Below, piece after piece: positions 1-11,764 of a stretch of 64,000 nucleotides of DNA (positions within the stretch are counted from its first letter, which is position 1; the number at the start of each line of letters is the position of its first letter). The position numbers were made by a program, and so were the translations under genes. Below the pieces are notes generated by a model. That model had not been told where the DNA came from and ran no database searches. It saw only the letters and a list, made by a program, of their open reading frames with translations. This DNA comes from Cryphonectria parasitica EP155 (Eukaryota; Ascomycota; Sordariomycetes; Diaporthales; Cryphonectriaceae): contig NW_024468911.1 in the NCBI RefSeq assembly GCF_011745365.1, positions 1,420,759 to 1,484,758 of the forward strand, written 5' to 3'.

Positions 1-497
1 CCAATCAGGCTTCGTCCCTGAACCGTTTTAATACGCGAGAGTTGTCTGTTGGTTGGATGTGGAGATGCGTCAGAAAGCATTGTTGGCTTCTTGCTGCGGG
101 AAGGATGAGCACTTGGGATCGAAATCCTAGTTACAACTTATGCACACTTCAGAGGCGAAGAACACACCTGGATCGTCGGCTCCAGCCCTCTTCGGAGGAT
201 CAATAGGAGTAAGAGAGAATTTCACAGCTGAAGTCTCCCTTTATGATAAAGTCTCCTGTCCAGACTTCTTGTTGACTTACAGCACATACAGAATATTATC
301 ATTTTGTATGTAAACGTATACATATATTCTTTTGTCACATCCTATCCCCCCCCCAAAAAAGAAATTATTTCTCGACGAATTCCAACGCTTTTTTTTTTTT
401 TTTTTTTTTAGACTTTCTTTGCCTTATCGACTGTTGTTCCCTCTTTTCAAACCTGCAAAGTACCCCAAACGCACATTATAATACCGACACCAAGAGA
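1..497. other. Upstream intergenic sequence
   Basis: I see no gene in this stretch. It contains a pure 21-nt T tract at about 389-409, ending some 88 nt before the start codon of the next gene. That tract is probably part of its promoter or 5' leader. Confidence 0.5.
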
Positions 498-1586
498 ATG
501 AGGTTACCCAGTCCATTACTTGCCCTCCTCCTGGCGAGTCCCCTCGTGGACGCCCAGCGGATCAAGATGAGCAAGACGGGGTGTCTGCTAGATCTCTCCG
601 AGCAGGTCGCAGGCGAGATCAAGTGTGGAAAGCGAAGTACTGTCTCATTTGCAGTAGAATGGTACGGAACTAAGGTGGAGGAGTTGCAGTCATGGCTCAA
701 AGTGGCCGGATGCAGTGACGACGAGGCCAAGACCCAAGCAGCCTGGGCAGCCAAAGCCTGTCAGGGCAATACTGTCGGTGCAGAGCCAGAAGCCAGCAGG
801 AACCATGAGCTACGGCACCTACACCAAAATGTCCGCCGTCTCAAGGAGACGGAAAAGGATACCAAGAACGCTCGAGACGATGCTCAATCTTCATCTACAC
901 TCTCGACATCTACCATCACCAGCGTCGCCTCCCCGAGCTCCTCCAACTCCTGGGTCCTGGTCCTCACCTCAAACGGCGTCAAAAGCACCGAGACCTGCGG
1001 CACGCTGCGCAGCTTCACGACGTCCTTCTGCAGCAGCTACGAATCCCATGGCAAGTGGTACACCCCCTGCACGACCGCGCCCACCTCCACGTTCTCATGC
1101 ATCGACGGGTTCTCGTGCGCCTTCAGCACCACCAACGGCAACTTCAGCTGCTACGCCAAGGGCACGGTGCCAACGTACGGCATCGTCATCGGGTGCATCC
1201 TCGGCGGCCTCGCCCTATGTATGGCTGCCCTTGTCTTTGTTAAGTGTGGCATGGACCGCGCCGCGGCCAAGAGGGCCAAGCTCCAACGAGAAGCGGTCAT
1301 GCTTCAACATATGGGCGGAGCCGGCGGAAAGGGCGCGAGCGCGGCGTTTGGCATGCCCGAGGTCGAGGTTGGGCTGCCAGGCGGACAACAGCACATATCG
1401 GACACGCAGCCGCTGATGGTGCCCGAATTTACTCTGGACCACCAGATACCGGGTCTGCGCGCCGGTGCGCCTGATATTGTGGTCCAGCCACATACGCCCG
1501 GCTATGAGCACCACGACGTCGGGTCGCAGATGCCGCAGATTCCGTATGATCCGTATCTGGAAGGAAGCTGTGGCTATCGCCGTTGA
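498..1586 (+). CDS. Single-pass Cys/Ser-rich membrane protein, function unknown
   Basis: This is a 362-residue open frame without an obvious intron. Residues 1-19 form a signal peptide (MRLPSPLLALLLASPLVDA). An extracellular part follows, with scattered cysteines and a Ser/Thr-rich linker at about 125-150. A second Cys-rich segment at about 165-220 contains the motifs TCGTLRSF, FCSSY and CIDGFSC. One transmembrane helix lies at about 227-249 (YGIVIGCILGGLALCMAALV) and is followed by a basic stop-transfer stretch. The cytosolic tail of about 110 residues is Gly/Pro-rich. The architecture resembles fungal plasma-membrane sensors or anchored surface proteins, but I recognise no named domain such as WSC or CFEM. 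The topology is read from the sequence; a sensor role is only a guess. A small undetected intron near 770-850 cannot be excluded. Confidence 0.7.
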   Translation: MRLPSPLLALLLASPLVDAQRIKMSKTGCLLDLSEQVAGEIKCGKRSTVSFAVEWYGTKVEELQSWLKVAGCSDDEAKTQAAWAAKACQGNTVGAEPEASRNHELRHLHQNVRRLKETEKDTKNARDDAQSSSTLSTSTITSVASPSSSNSWVLVLTSNGVKSTETCGTLRSFTTSFCSSYESHGKWYTPCTTAPTSTFSCIDGFSCAFSTTNGNFSCYAKGTVPTYGIVIGCILGGLALCMAALVFVKCGMDRAAAKRAKLQREAVMLQHMGGAGGKGASAAFGMPEVEVGLPGGQQHISDTQPLMVPEFTLDHQIPGLRAGAPDIVVQPHTPGYEHHDVGSQMPQIPYDPYLEGSCGYRR

Positions 1587-2717
1587 TGAGAGAAAGGGTT
1601 CGCTCTGAGAATATTGTACATAGATCAGGATAGACAGGAAAGGTTTGTCTGTCACAGGAAGCTGTGTTTCATGGGGAAAAGGCTTTGCGCTCTGTGAGGA
1701 GAGCAAGTACTTGAGTGCTTGGAAGATAATAACAAAGGGTGGACATTGGTCGTGTTGGAGTTAAGAAAACCATTGTAGGTGATCAGAGTTACCAGTACAA
1801 GGTCACTTGCTTCCTATAATCAGTGCATACTTGACAATCAATTTTCGGAGCTGCTGAAGGAAACCTTGACATCGGTCTGTTGGGAGATATGCATGTTTGT
1901 CACGCACATGAACACAGGATAGAGGCGAAACTCTAACATACACAGAAAACAAGAGCGGTTGTCATACAAAGGGCAAGAGCCCAGTCCCATCAGAGTCTAT
2001 ACCAATTCAATTGACAGTGTATTTCATGTCAAAGTGCCATGGTCCATGGGTGTGTAGGTTTATCTTGGTATGGCCTTGTGCGTCTGTCTTACATCATGAA
2101 CCGAGATAAAATGAGCATGAGTTTACGAGACGTGCTGACCGAATTGAATGGGGTCTCTTCAAGCTTGAGACTCATTGTATTGAGCTGCTGCACTGCCTGA
2201 GCAGTATCATTCTGAATGATATAAATGTGGAAAATCGATAGTGACAAATGACGGTGTCCCTAACCGTACCTTGAGAGTACATATGGACTGGGGACTCTCT
2301 TCATTCACAAAGTGAAGAAAGATTGTGTCAAGGCTATTCTGCCAATCAAACTCTTAATAATCACCATTACACAACATTCAGCAATGGTTAAGGTTTATGT
2401 TTTCATGACCTGTAGTGCATCTCGAAACATGATACATTCGGGCAGTGTCTGATCCTTTGCATTCCTTTGGTTCACTTCACGTGGTACTTAGGGATTTGAT
2501 GAGTGTTCTTGTCACAACGTAACTCTGCGCATTTCTTTGGGTATATCTGGATAACAGCTATGGAACGCAAACAAGAGTCTTGAAGAGACGACCAGAGGCG
2601 AAGCACTGTTATTGTATCATCCAATGGCTCTCTCTAAGAATGGTTTTTCTTTTCTCCTCTTGCCACCTGTCTATTCATAAACGCAACGAGGAAAGGCAAG
2701 GTAATAATCTATGAGGA
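1587..2717. other. Intergenic region between convergent genes
   Basis: This holds the 3' flanks of the membrane-protein gene (plus strand) and SGT2 (minus strand). The sequence is AT-rich with only short open frames. I see no gene, RNA or repeat that I can support. Confidence 0.5.
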
Positions 2718-3983
2718 TTAGTTGTGCTCAGAGTCCGATCCCCGCCCAGCTCCAGGCGCACCACCCGCACCACCCGCACCACCCTCACCGCCTCCCATCA
2801 AGTTTCTTGCCCTGAAACCAAAGTGTCAGTTTTCAGTCTACAGGTGTGGACTTTTTGTTATCAGATTGCTTACATATCTGCGATATTGGGGTCTGACATC
2901 AGGGCAGACATGTCTGGCATGCCGCCACCGCTACCGAACGAGTTGGCCATCTCTCGCAGTCTGGGGTTGCTCATGAGGTTTTTCATCATGTCCGGGTTGC
3001 TCATCAGGTTTTGGGCCATGGAGGCAAACATGGGGTTGTTCATGATGGCGCCGAAGTCGGGCATGCCACCACCGCCGCCGCCGCCACCGCCGCCGCCGCC
3101 GAGCATGCTTGCCAGGCTGCTGAGGTCAGGCATGCCACCAGCGCCGGGGGAGTGGGAGGAGCCAGCATCGCGGGAGGCGACTCTATCAGCGGCGCCCTCA
3201 CCCTCGAGGTCAGCGACGCGTCTCTTGGCGGTCTCAAAGCCCTTCTTCATGGCGTCGCTGCCACCGTTGCCCTCGTACTCGATGCCCTTCTTGTAGGCTT
3301 CCATGGAGCCCTTGGCATCGCCCAGTGCGAAGCGGGCGAGGCCCAGGCGGCTCCAGGCTTTAGTGTAGGTGGGCTCGACGGCGACGGCAGCCTCTGCGTC
3401 GGCGCGTGCACTCTCGTGGTCCTTGTCAGCGCTGTAGGCAGCGGCGCGGTTGGACAGGTAGATGGCATTGCCGGGGTTGAGGGCTAAAGCCTGGCTGTAC
3501 AGGTCGATGGCCTTCTTGTAGTCCTTCTGAGCCATAGCGGCGTTGCCCTTGGACTTGAGGGACTCGGCCTCCTTCTTGGCCTCTTCGGTGACGCCGGTGG
3601 ACGAGGAGGGGGTAGCAGCAGCAGCTGCGGGGGCCGGGGCGGGCTTGGTGGCGGCCTGCAGCTTCTCAAACGCACCGTAGATCTTCTGGAGGTTCTGGGT
3701 TCCGATGGCATCAGTCACAGCAGCCTTGTCAGTAGGGTCGACATTGAAGGCCTCGGCGATGCAGTTGACGGCCACATCGATAGAGTCCTGGTCCTCTGCG
3801 GGGAGGGTGCCGTCGGTGACCGAGGTGGTGAGGAAGTCGCAGATGGCCAGCGCAAGGCGCTGTTGGGAAGGGTTGGCCTGTAGGGAAGAGAGGAAATAGG
3901 AGGGTTAGAAAGCGCGTTCTGATCTTTTTGCTCAAAGAGAGTAGAGGAGGAGGAGGGAGGACATCGTGGGGCAAACATACCAT
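2718..3983 (-). CDS. SGT2: SGT2/SGTA small glutamine-rich TPR co-chaperone
   Basis: SGT2 binds the Get4/Get5 complex and Hsp70/Hsp90. It hands tail-anchored membrane proteins to the GET pathway in the cytosol. Three exons give 366 residues: 3983-3981, 3877-2874 and 2811-2718, with introns 3878-3980 (GTATGT...CTACAG) and 2812-2873 (GTAAGC...TTTCAG). Exon 1 is just the ATG. The N-terminus reads ANPSQQRLALAICDFL, the typical SGTA dimerisation domain. Three TPR repeats follow at about residues 100-205 (for example KSKGNAAMAQKDYKKAIDLY and KAWSRLGLARFALGD). The Gly/Met-rich C-terminal part has STI1-like NPMFASMAQNLMSNPDMM modules. Without the second splice the frame stops at IADM; splicing continues it as ARNLMGGG and on to SDSEHN. 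The family assignment is strong, and the splice sites are inferred from consensus and frame. Confidence 0.93.
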
Positions 3984-4948
3984 GTCAGGCAGAGCGAGGA
4001 CGGATCTCTGGTTAGGCCTGATGATTAAAGAAAGCTGCGTGTAGTTTGAAGAGGAAAGATGGTCAAGGCGGGACGGGTAAGAGAAACTGGTAAATATTGT
4101 AAAGGTTTCTCGAGAACTGGGTGTATATAAGGTGAGAGAGAGACAAGAGAGCCGGACACGGAGGGCCGCCGGGACAAAACTGTTGTCCTAGGATAGTTTT
4201 AGATGCCCGAGAAGACCAGGACCCATCCCGCTGTGCATAAGGAAGGGTTCATTCTAGAAGCGCCTCTGAGGGGGACATGGTTGGCACAGACCAATGCGTA
4301 CTATTCTGTAGTAATAGTAGTGGCCTGTGACACCCTGGCCATTGCCCCATGGGAACCTCCCCGAGGTGCCGTAGTAGGTACCCGTGGTAGTACTGCTAGG
4401 TGCTGCTTACAGGGCCCTATTAGCACCTGTAGTGCTACGTGCAGACGTGCAGATCCGCCCCCCCCCCCCGGCAGAGGCTCGCCGAACTGATGTCACTTCC
4501 CTGGGCAAGCACGGCACGAAACACCCGCGCTCAGCAGCCGAGCAGACTTAGAGGCCTTTAAATATTGGCCACCACGTACTTCACGACCCTGCCTCAGCTT
4601 GCTTGTCGGATGGCCACTCAACTCTTTTCCCCCCTGCAGCCAATCTACAGCTTAGGCATCTTGCCTCACCACCCTCCTCCTCTTCTCCTCCCGCCACCCG
4701 GCAATTCCTTCAACAGTCGTGCACCCTTTCTCGCGATGGCAACGTAACAGCCCTGCCAGATATTACTGTCGTGATCCATCTACCGTCCGTCTCAACCGAA
4801 TGATCCTTCGGAAAATCCGCCAAACTTTCCGTCTAATCGCTGCGCCACCCACGTGGTGCTGAGATCTCGTTGTCCAAGGTTCACCACGGCGGAGGTCAGA
4901 CAAGCTTTCTAGTACACCAGCTACACACGAATTCTCGTCCAAGAAATC
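3984..4948. promoter_or_regulatory. Shared divergent promoter of SGT2 and the RING-CH gene
   Basis: This is a head-to-head intergenic region of about 965 nt. A TATATA box at 4124-4129 lies about 141 nt upstream of the SGT2 start. A two-unit heat-shock-element-like palindrome, TTCTAGAA, lies at 4252-4259, about 270 nt upstream of SGT2; such a short match can occur by chance. A C tract lies near 4459-4469. Short open frames here have no protein-like features. Confidence 0.4.
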
Positions 4949-6787
4949 ATGTCGTCCGAACCAATCGAGGTGCCCCCAGCGGCCGCGACGATGACAACCT
5001 CGTCTGGCGAAGCGGCTGCCGCACCCTCCGTCAGAGCCTCTCCACAGCTCCAGCGCACCCAGACCGATCCCTCCCTGAGGAGCTGCTTCATCTGCCTGCA
5101 GAATGCCGGCGAAACGCCCAACACCGTCTGGGTGAACGCCTGCCCCTGCACCCTGGAGGCACACGAGGACTGCATGCTGCGTTGGATCGCCGAGCACGAG
5201 CGCGAGAGCACCAAGCCGCTGCGCTGTCCCGCATGCAAGGGCAAAATCAAAACCGTCGAGCCCCGCGATCGCTTCATCGGCATCCGCGACCACCTACACA
5301 AGATGTACAGCCGCATGACCCCCGCCATCCTCCTCGGCATCCTGACCGGCTGCTCCATGGCCGGTTCGAGCTATTACGGCATGTTGAGCATCTGCGTCTT
5401 CGCCGGGCCTGGACCCGCCATGGGCTGGTTGGGCCTGGGCAAGGCGCTGGCCGATAGGAGATTGAACCCCGGCGTGCCTTGGTACCGGTGGAGAGCTGGC
5501 TGGGACTTCTGCTTCAGGTTCTGGCTGTTGCACTTCATCGCTCCGGCCCTCTTGATCCAGAAGGCCCTGCCTCCTCAGCTCATCGATTTCATGACCGTGC
5601 CCGCATCGGTATTTGTGAGTCCCTTTCTTCTAGGGGTGAGGAGTCCTTGGTTTTACTGACAAGACTGGGGATGCGTACAGTATGGCGTTTCTCTTGTTCT
5701 CCGGGACGATATGCCCCAGTGGCCCCCTTCGCCCGCCTGGGTCATGACCGTGCTGCCATGGGTCAGCTTCTCATATAACCGGATCTACCACGACCTTTTT
5801 GGTGCCTACGAGCGACGCCTGAACCAGGCCCTCCGTGGCCGTAGCCTGCCGAATGAGGAGCTTCCCGCTGCCGAGGGCGGCCGCCAGCAGGTTGACGTTG
5901 CACCTGACAATGGTGGTGATGGTGGTGGTGCTGCTGCTGCTGCTGCTGCCGCCGCCGAGGCCGAAGACGAGGGATACTTTGCCCAGGCGCTCAGGGTTGG
6001 AAATGCTGTTCTCAATATGATTGGGGACGACAACAACGACGAGGAGGTTGTGGCCGAGATCGAGCTCCACATCGGGCCTGGCGAGGATGAGCAGGCCGCC
6101 ATCCAGGAGCTGCAGGAGGAGCTGAACGAGATCGCTGGTGGCGACGGGGACGGCCTCGTCGTGATCCAAGAAGAACCTGCCGCGGAAGCAGAGCAGCAAG
6201 ATCAGCAGCCTGTCAGGGAGGCCAACGGTGGTGATGAAAATGATGCAGCTGATCCTCCACCACCCATCCGGCTCGAGCCTCGCGCAGGCAACGATCAGCA
6301 GGCAGCAAACAACAACAATGATGGCCATGGCGCCCCAGCCGCTGACAACAATAACAACCGTAACAACAACAACAACAACGACAACCAAGCTCCTGAGGAG
6401 CCCATTCGTGAAGCCCGTGGGACCTCAACCACACTGACCGACCTCGTCAACGGCGTCGTCAGCGCTCTCACCTTCCCACTCGTATGCTGGGGCGCCGGCG
6501 TAGTTCTCAATTATACCTTACCCTCTCCGTGGGTGACAAGGACGTACACACGCCCCGCGACCGGCCTCCTCCAGGAACAATGGGGACGGAGTCTTGTCGG
6601 TGGCGCCCTGTACATTGTCGCCAGAGACATGGTGAACCTCTACACCAAGCACCGCCGCGTCCAGGTCCGCAAGCACAGGAGGGTGAGGAATGTGCCGCGG
6701 CGGAAGCCAAGACAGGTGTCGAGGCAGGGCAGCTCGGCCGAGGTGAGGAGGACAACGACAACGACGACGGCAGCCGCCTCCTCGTAG
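4949..6787 (+). CDS. RING-CH (MARCH-type) membrane E3 ubiquitin ligase
   Basis: Exons 4949-5614 and 5681-6787 (intron 5615-5680, GTGAGT...TACAG) give 590 residues. Residues 47-100 carry a RING-CH finger: CFIC, then ACPC with the C-x-C spacing diagnostic of the CH variant, then H-x2-C in AHEDC, a Trp, and RCPAC. This finger recruits an E2 enzyme. Several hydrophobic segments follow: MTPAILLGILTGCSMAGSSY, WDFCFRFWLLHFIAPALL, the segment across the splice junction ASVFYGVSLVL, PAWVMTVLPWVSF, and a pair near the C-terminus, LTFPLVCWGAGVVLNYTL and LVGGALYIVARDMV. The protein is therefore probably embedded in an organelle membrane. The central 200 residues are acidic low complexity with Ala and Asn runs. 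The tail is strongly basic. At 590 residues it is much shorter than Doa10/SSM4, so it is a separate fungal RING-CH family whose substrates I cannot name. Confidence 0.88.
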
Positions 6788-7269
6788 CCATGACAGGCTC
6801 CGTCGAAGCCCCTTCCCTTGTGTGTCTTTTGGCGTTCGTGGTGGGGGTCCCAGGACTGGATCAATTTCCTTCTGTGTTACAAGCATATGGCAAGGCCTCG
6901 GGCGTGGGGCAAACGCATAGGCTGGCTGGCTGAAATGGATGGATGGACGGATGCACGGATGGATACAATGGCTGTGGGGGGTTTGATACTGCACATAGAG
7001 TGATGATCTTGTGTCTTTTCGCCATGGCTAGGCTTGATGTCTGCCTGAGGTCTTGTGCAATGAGATTGTTGATATTGGCCCCGTCCTTTTTTGTGGCACA
7101 AAAGAGCTGGTCTTGTCTTCGCCAGCGTCTTCAGATGTGTTAAATTTTACGCCGCCACTGTTTGGTACCATCGTCTATCATTTTCTTCCTCTTTTCTATA
7201 TTTTTTTTTCTTTTTCACCTCTCTACAAAGATTCATCTTTTTTTTCTTTTTATATTTCTCTGCATCGTT
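6788..7269. other. Convergent 3' intergenic region
   Basis: This holds the 3' flanks of the RING-CH gene and galactokinase, which face each other. A degenerate GGAT-type tetranucleotide repeat lies at about 6936-6968 and pyrimidine-rich runs at 7185-7265. No gene is seen. Confidence 0.5.
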
Positions 7270-8874
7270 TCATACCACCCCCTCACCCTTCCCTCCGACG
7301 TACCCCTCACTCACCAAATACACGGCACTCCCGCTTCCCGGCCGGCTCTCGACGACAGCCGCCTCCTTCTGCTCATCCGTCAGGTCCTTCCCAGCGTAGT
7401 ACTCGCGATCCCACGCAGCCCGCACGGCGGCCACCTTGTCCGCTGGCACCAGGTGCACGCTGCATCCACCCCAGCCCGCACCCGTGAGGCGGGACCCGTA
7501 GCTACCTGCCTCGCGCGCGATCCTGCAGATGGCATCGATCTCTGGGCACGAGCACTCGTAGTCTTCGCGGCAGCTGTCCTGCGTCTCGTTAAGCAGCGCG
7601 CCCAGCTGCTGGTTGTAGGCGGTGGTGTCGCCCCCGCCCGTAGCAGAGGCGGCGGCGGGGTCCTCGAGCAGGGCCATGAACCGAAGGACACGCAGGGCCT
7701 CGCGGAAGACGTGCAAAGCCCGCTGCCGCAGCTTAAAGCGGTCGGCGCGCACGGGAAACTTGGAGGTGAAAGCAACGTTGAGCTCGTCCACAGTGGTGCC
7801 GAGCGCCGAGGCAATCTCCTCGCGAGTGTACCCTTCTTTGCGGTCTAGCGTCGACTCGGTGAGGGAGATGAGCTCGGAGAGCTGGCTCTCGGCGGACGAG
7901 GCCTTGGCGGCGGCCTCAGGGTGAGAGGCGAAATAAGTGTCGTGGAAGCCGCGCAGGGACACGCCCAGCGGGGCGGCGTCGGTGGGGAGCTTTGTGCCCT
8001 TGGGGTTCAGCACGGCGTTCAGGTAGGCGGCCGCGAGGCTGCACTCGACGACGCGAAGGTTGTAGTGGATCGGTCCCGTGACGAACTTGTCGGCCGCGAC
8101 GAAACTCTGGGCGATGACGAAGCACAGTTCCGGGTTTGTGTGTGGGAAGGAGACGGTGCGCGCACTCAGGCTGGGCGAGAAGGAGACGAAGAGGGCCGAG
8201 CCGCGCTCCGAGAAGACAGAGGCGGACTGGTCCATGCCGCCGCTGTTGACGCCCACGGCGCGCTCCGAGACGATGGCCAGCTCGGTGAGCTCAGTCTTGT
8301 CCACAGACTTCTCGCCGTTCGCAACCATCACCGCCAGCGCCGAGGTGCTCGTAAATGCGGCGGACGAGGACAGGCCGCCGCCAGCGGGCACAGTGCCGTC
8401 CATGAGGATCTGCATCGAGACAGGATGGTAGTCCGCTCCATGCTTCTTACGCAGGAGCTCCAGCGCACCCCGGAGGCCCGACTTGAAGTAGTTGGTCCAC
8501 TCGTGTACGGTGGCATCAATGTCGACAGCATCGAAGGGGATGTCAAACTCATGGGCCGGGAACCTCGCGCCCTGCACGTTTGCAATCTGAATCTTGTAGG
8601 TCCCTGGCTTCACAAGAGAAGGGTCGACCTTGGTGGACACGGCGAGGAGCGCGTCAGCGGTGATGGCCATGGGAAGTACCGAGTAGAGCGAGTAGTCGAT
8701 GTGCTCGCCAATGATATTGACACGGCCGGGCGAGCGGGCGACAAATTCGGCCGGGTGGTTGTAGGTGGACTGGAACTGGGCCAAAAGGCTGTCCCAGCGC
8801 TTGCCCTGCGAGGGAAGGGCATCGGCGGTATAGATCTGGTCCAGCGACCGAGCAAAGGGGACAGGGCCTGCCAT
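7270..8874 (-). CDS. GAL1: Galactokinase (Leloir pathway, GHMP kinase)
   Basis: Galactokinase phosphorylates alpha-D-galactose to galactose-1-phosphate with ATP in the cytosol, the first committed Leloir step. The intronless frame gives 534 residues, the usual length for fungal GAL1. The galactokinase signature SPGRVNIIGEHIDY is at residues 48-61. The GHMP ATP-binding motif GGGLSSSAAF is at 165-174, and the catalytic Asp is in NSGGMDQ at about 215. The third GHMP motif, TGAGWGGCSVHLV, lies near the C-terminus. I chose the ATG at 8874 (MAGPVPFARSLDQIY). The frame extends upstream to 9051, but that extension translates a TA repeat and is poor protein sequence. No other GAL gene lies in the window, so galactose genes are not clustered here. 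Confidence 0.97.
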   Translation of the reverse strand: MAGPVPFARSLDQIYTADALPSQGKRWDSLLAQFQSTYNHPAEFVARSPGRVNIIGEHIDYSLYSVLPMAITADALLAVSTKVDPSLVKPGTYKIQIANVQGARFPAHEFDIPFDAVDIDATVHEWTNYFKSGLRGALELLRKKHGADYHPVSMQILMDGTVPAGGGLSSSAAFTSTSALAVMVANGEKSVDKTELTELAIVSERAVGVNSGGMDQSASVFSERGSALFVSFSPSLSARTVSFPHTNPELCFVIAQSFVAADKFVTGPIHYNLRVVECSLAAAYLNAVLNPKGTKLPTDAAPLGVSLRGFHDTYFASHPEAAAKASSAESQLSELISLTESTLDRKEGYTREEIASALGTTVDELNVAFTSKFPVRADRFKLRQRALHVFREALRVLRFMALLEDPAAASATGGGDTTAYNQQLGALLNETQDSCREDYECSCPEIDAICRIAREAGSYGSRLTGAGWGGCSVHLVPADKVAAVRAAWDREYYAGKDLTDEQKEAAVVESRPGSGSAVYLVSEGYVGGKGEGVV

Positions 8875-11764
8875 GGTGAAATGGTGGTCGTTGAATCTCG
8901 AGAATGTGAGATGAAAAACAACAAGAACTGAGAGGGGGAACAAGTTCAGCCTCGGGCGGGTATCCCTCCCAATTGGCAGAGGAAGCGAACAGGATATGTA
9001 TATATATATATATGCAAGCGGAGACAATAGTAAGCAGAAGGGCCAAGACAAGAGAGAAAGAGAAGGAGATAAGGGTGAGGAAATGAGGTGACGGACGATG
9101 CTCTCGTGACAACGGCAAAACTCGCGCCGAAAGTAGAGCCGTGGTCCCAGTCGTGTAAGTCGGTTGGAGTGGAGGAAGGGCCGGCGCCGTATGCCCCGCG
9201 TTGCCCCAGCTCACGTCCAGTGGTTACATCATCCCAGAGCTGCTGTGGGCCCTGTATCAACCTTACCACAGCGGCTGCAGGGGTACCCGTACCAGACACC
9301 CCAGGCACCCCAGTGCCCCTCTTTAGAGGCCCTTCTATACAACCTACCCTACACACAATTGGGCTATTGCGGGGGAACTGGTTGTCCTGAAACTGATGAA
9401 GGGGGCGGGGGATCACATGGAATAATTCCTTACCATACCTGCCATCGCATCTTTTACTCTTGTGAGCTGACATTCATCATATATCGTCCACATAAGAGGG
9501 CAAAATGATATGGGGGGTTAAAGAATGAACATTGAGCTGCTGTGGAGAGACTTAATCCACCGGACAGACCATGCCAGAAGAGAGAACGGGGGGTGGGGTC
9601 GGAAGAGACTTGGACATATCATTACCATCTCTTCCAGCATCAACTTCATCAACTCCTTTAGGGACTTACTGAAAAATTCTCTATAGCAAATAACCATGCC
9701 ATAAATCTAACCCAACTAAAAAAGATACATTTGAACAGATACAGGGTAGCACAACTGGTCATCCCGGTCCACCGTTTCCTGTACACGTTTACGCAATACT
9801 ACCCTAATAGCTTAAAGAAGACAAGCAGCCCCGCCGAGGGTAGCTTACTTACATCTGAAACTTTTTGAGCAGTCATTTTCTGTAGAGCCTGCTGACGCTA
9901 TGTATGCTATGCTTATCATCCTGTTCAAAGAAAGTATTTTGTTGCGTGCACACGTGGAACAACGATGGCGTGCATGAGGGGGGCCCCTCGCTGTCGATGA
10001 ACTATCAGATTGACCTCGCCAAATCCTGTGCCCTGAACAATACGAGGCACGTTTTGAGCTCCGTTTCTCCCACACATCCTCTGGTCCGTCTTACAAGACG
10101 CTCTGATCTTAGAAGCATGTTTTTGTTGAAGGCATCCTCTTCATGCCCTCATGAATTACACCCTCCCCCGTGTTGGTTGGGGGGCGGGGGGCGTTGTCCT
10201 CCTCCTTCGCCATAACCGCCTCTCTTCCCCTTTCTGTGAACACAGTCATCCTCGACTGCACCGCCCAACACCGCGCCTCTCACACCAGCAACCCAGTATG
10301 CACAGGAAGGGTGCCCTCCCCAACCCAGGTGTCGATCCCTCAGCGTCCTCGACTTGATAGATCAGCCCGCCCCCATCTCAGGGTCCAGATCCCCGCCGAT
10401 CGCGCCTGTAAGCCAGTGCCACTCATCCAGCTCGCCACAATATGCCAATAAAACGACTGATCACAACTGCACCCCCAGTCGCCTTTTCGTTTCCAGGGTT
10501 TTGGGCAAAAGTCTGACAGACACTGCGGGCGGGCAACGTGAAAAGTCTTGACAGATCGCCTGCAGACGTACAGCTGTCCATCGCTTCTCTTCCTTGGTGA
10601 CGTACCCAGGTGGCATGACGAGTCGCATGCCCTTTCTGAGAATGCAGGATCTGAATAAGGGTCACAAGCTGGGCTCCCTCTGGGTCACACAGGTCGCTTG
10701 AACATGCGGCTTTGAAACTCTTTCACCTTCAATAGATGAGAAACATGGCGCCCGTCAATGGGTTTAATATGCTAACAGTTTTGAAATGCGGCGACCATCT
10801 CAGTTGGGATAGCCACGGCCTCGCCATCTATTCAATGCAGGTTTATGCCCAGAGACAACACCACCGTCAAGAAGGTTGGGTCTCCTGTCACAGCCAGGTA
10901 AGCCCGCTGTCATGCCTCAACAGGAAGCAGGAGGCCAAGGGAAATGCTCAGGTGTAGCGTTTATTGGTAAAATTAGAAAGTCGTAAATCCAAGAAGACCA
11001 AGCAAGATCGCAATCGAACACTTCGCTAAGAAGATCCACCGTACCACCACCGACGCATTAAAAGTAGAGACGCTGATCATTGTCTTTTAAGAAACGTGCA
11101 AAAAGTCGGCCCACCCTGTCTCCTTCAGACATCTTAAGAGCTCAGTTCCTCGGTATCTATCCACACTTTCCTTTACCCAAAAGACAAAAGCACATAGGAA
11201 ATACTCGCTTGTTAACCGGTCTGGCTTTGATATTTCTCAAGTTCAAGAGATAGAAAGGGGAAAAACAAATGACAAACAAAATGCGCGGGTTGGCAACGAC
11301 CACTGAGCGAAGCTCACAAAACACCCCAAAGGTTGATTGATAAGAAATGACGCAAGAAAAATTGACCTCGTCTGGGCGATCCAAATAACAGTGGTATAGA
11401 AATGAGAAAAAAGCTGTGAAGAGGAAGAATAAAGGGGGGGGGGGAGAAGAAGAAACAAAAATCAAAAGCTGACGCAAAAGGACTGGGGCAGGCAGGGGTA
11501 TCTCGGTATCTTTCTCTCGCATACGAAACGTAGTTGCATCATCCGTCCCGAATAAACGCTCAAAAACTCAGCAGACCGACCAGCAGGCGAAGTAATGACA
11601 GGCTATGAGATGATGATGATGGAGAGAACGTGCGATGTAATTTTTTCCCTCTTCGTATGAATGTTAGGTAATAAGGTAATGGAACGGTGTGGGCGGTGTC
11701 GTGATCAGATGGTCAGATCAAAAGTGCCCATATAATGAAGTGATCGTTTATGACAGAGACGTGT
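8875..11764. other. Intergenic region upstream of galactokinase
   Basis: I see no supportable gene. The stretch contains the galactokinase 5' leader and promoter, a TA dinucleotide run at 8999-9013, and an 11-nt G tract at 11434-11444. The distal part, about 10.9-11.76 kb, is the 3' flank of the zinc-finger gene. Short ORFs here are not protein-like. Confidence 0.45.

Noticed and set aside
4252..4259. Heat-shock element upstream of SGT2
   Set aside because: Only two units are present; a functional HSE normally has three or more, so it is mentioned within the promoter entry but not claimed.
7921..8931. 336-codon plus-strand frame across the galactokinase gene
   Set aside because: It is the antisense shadow of a GC-rich, strongly conserved gene; its translation is Gly/Val/Arg-rich with no family features.
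8875..9051. N-terminal extension of galactokinase
   Set aside because: The extra 59 codons translate a TA repeat and leader; GAL1 proteins begin close to MAGPVPFARSLDQ.
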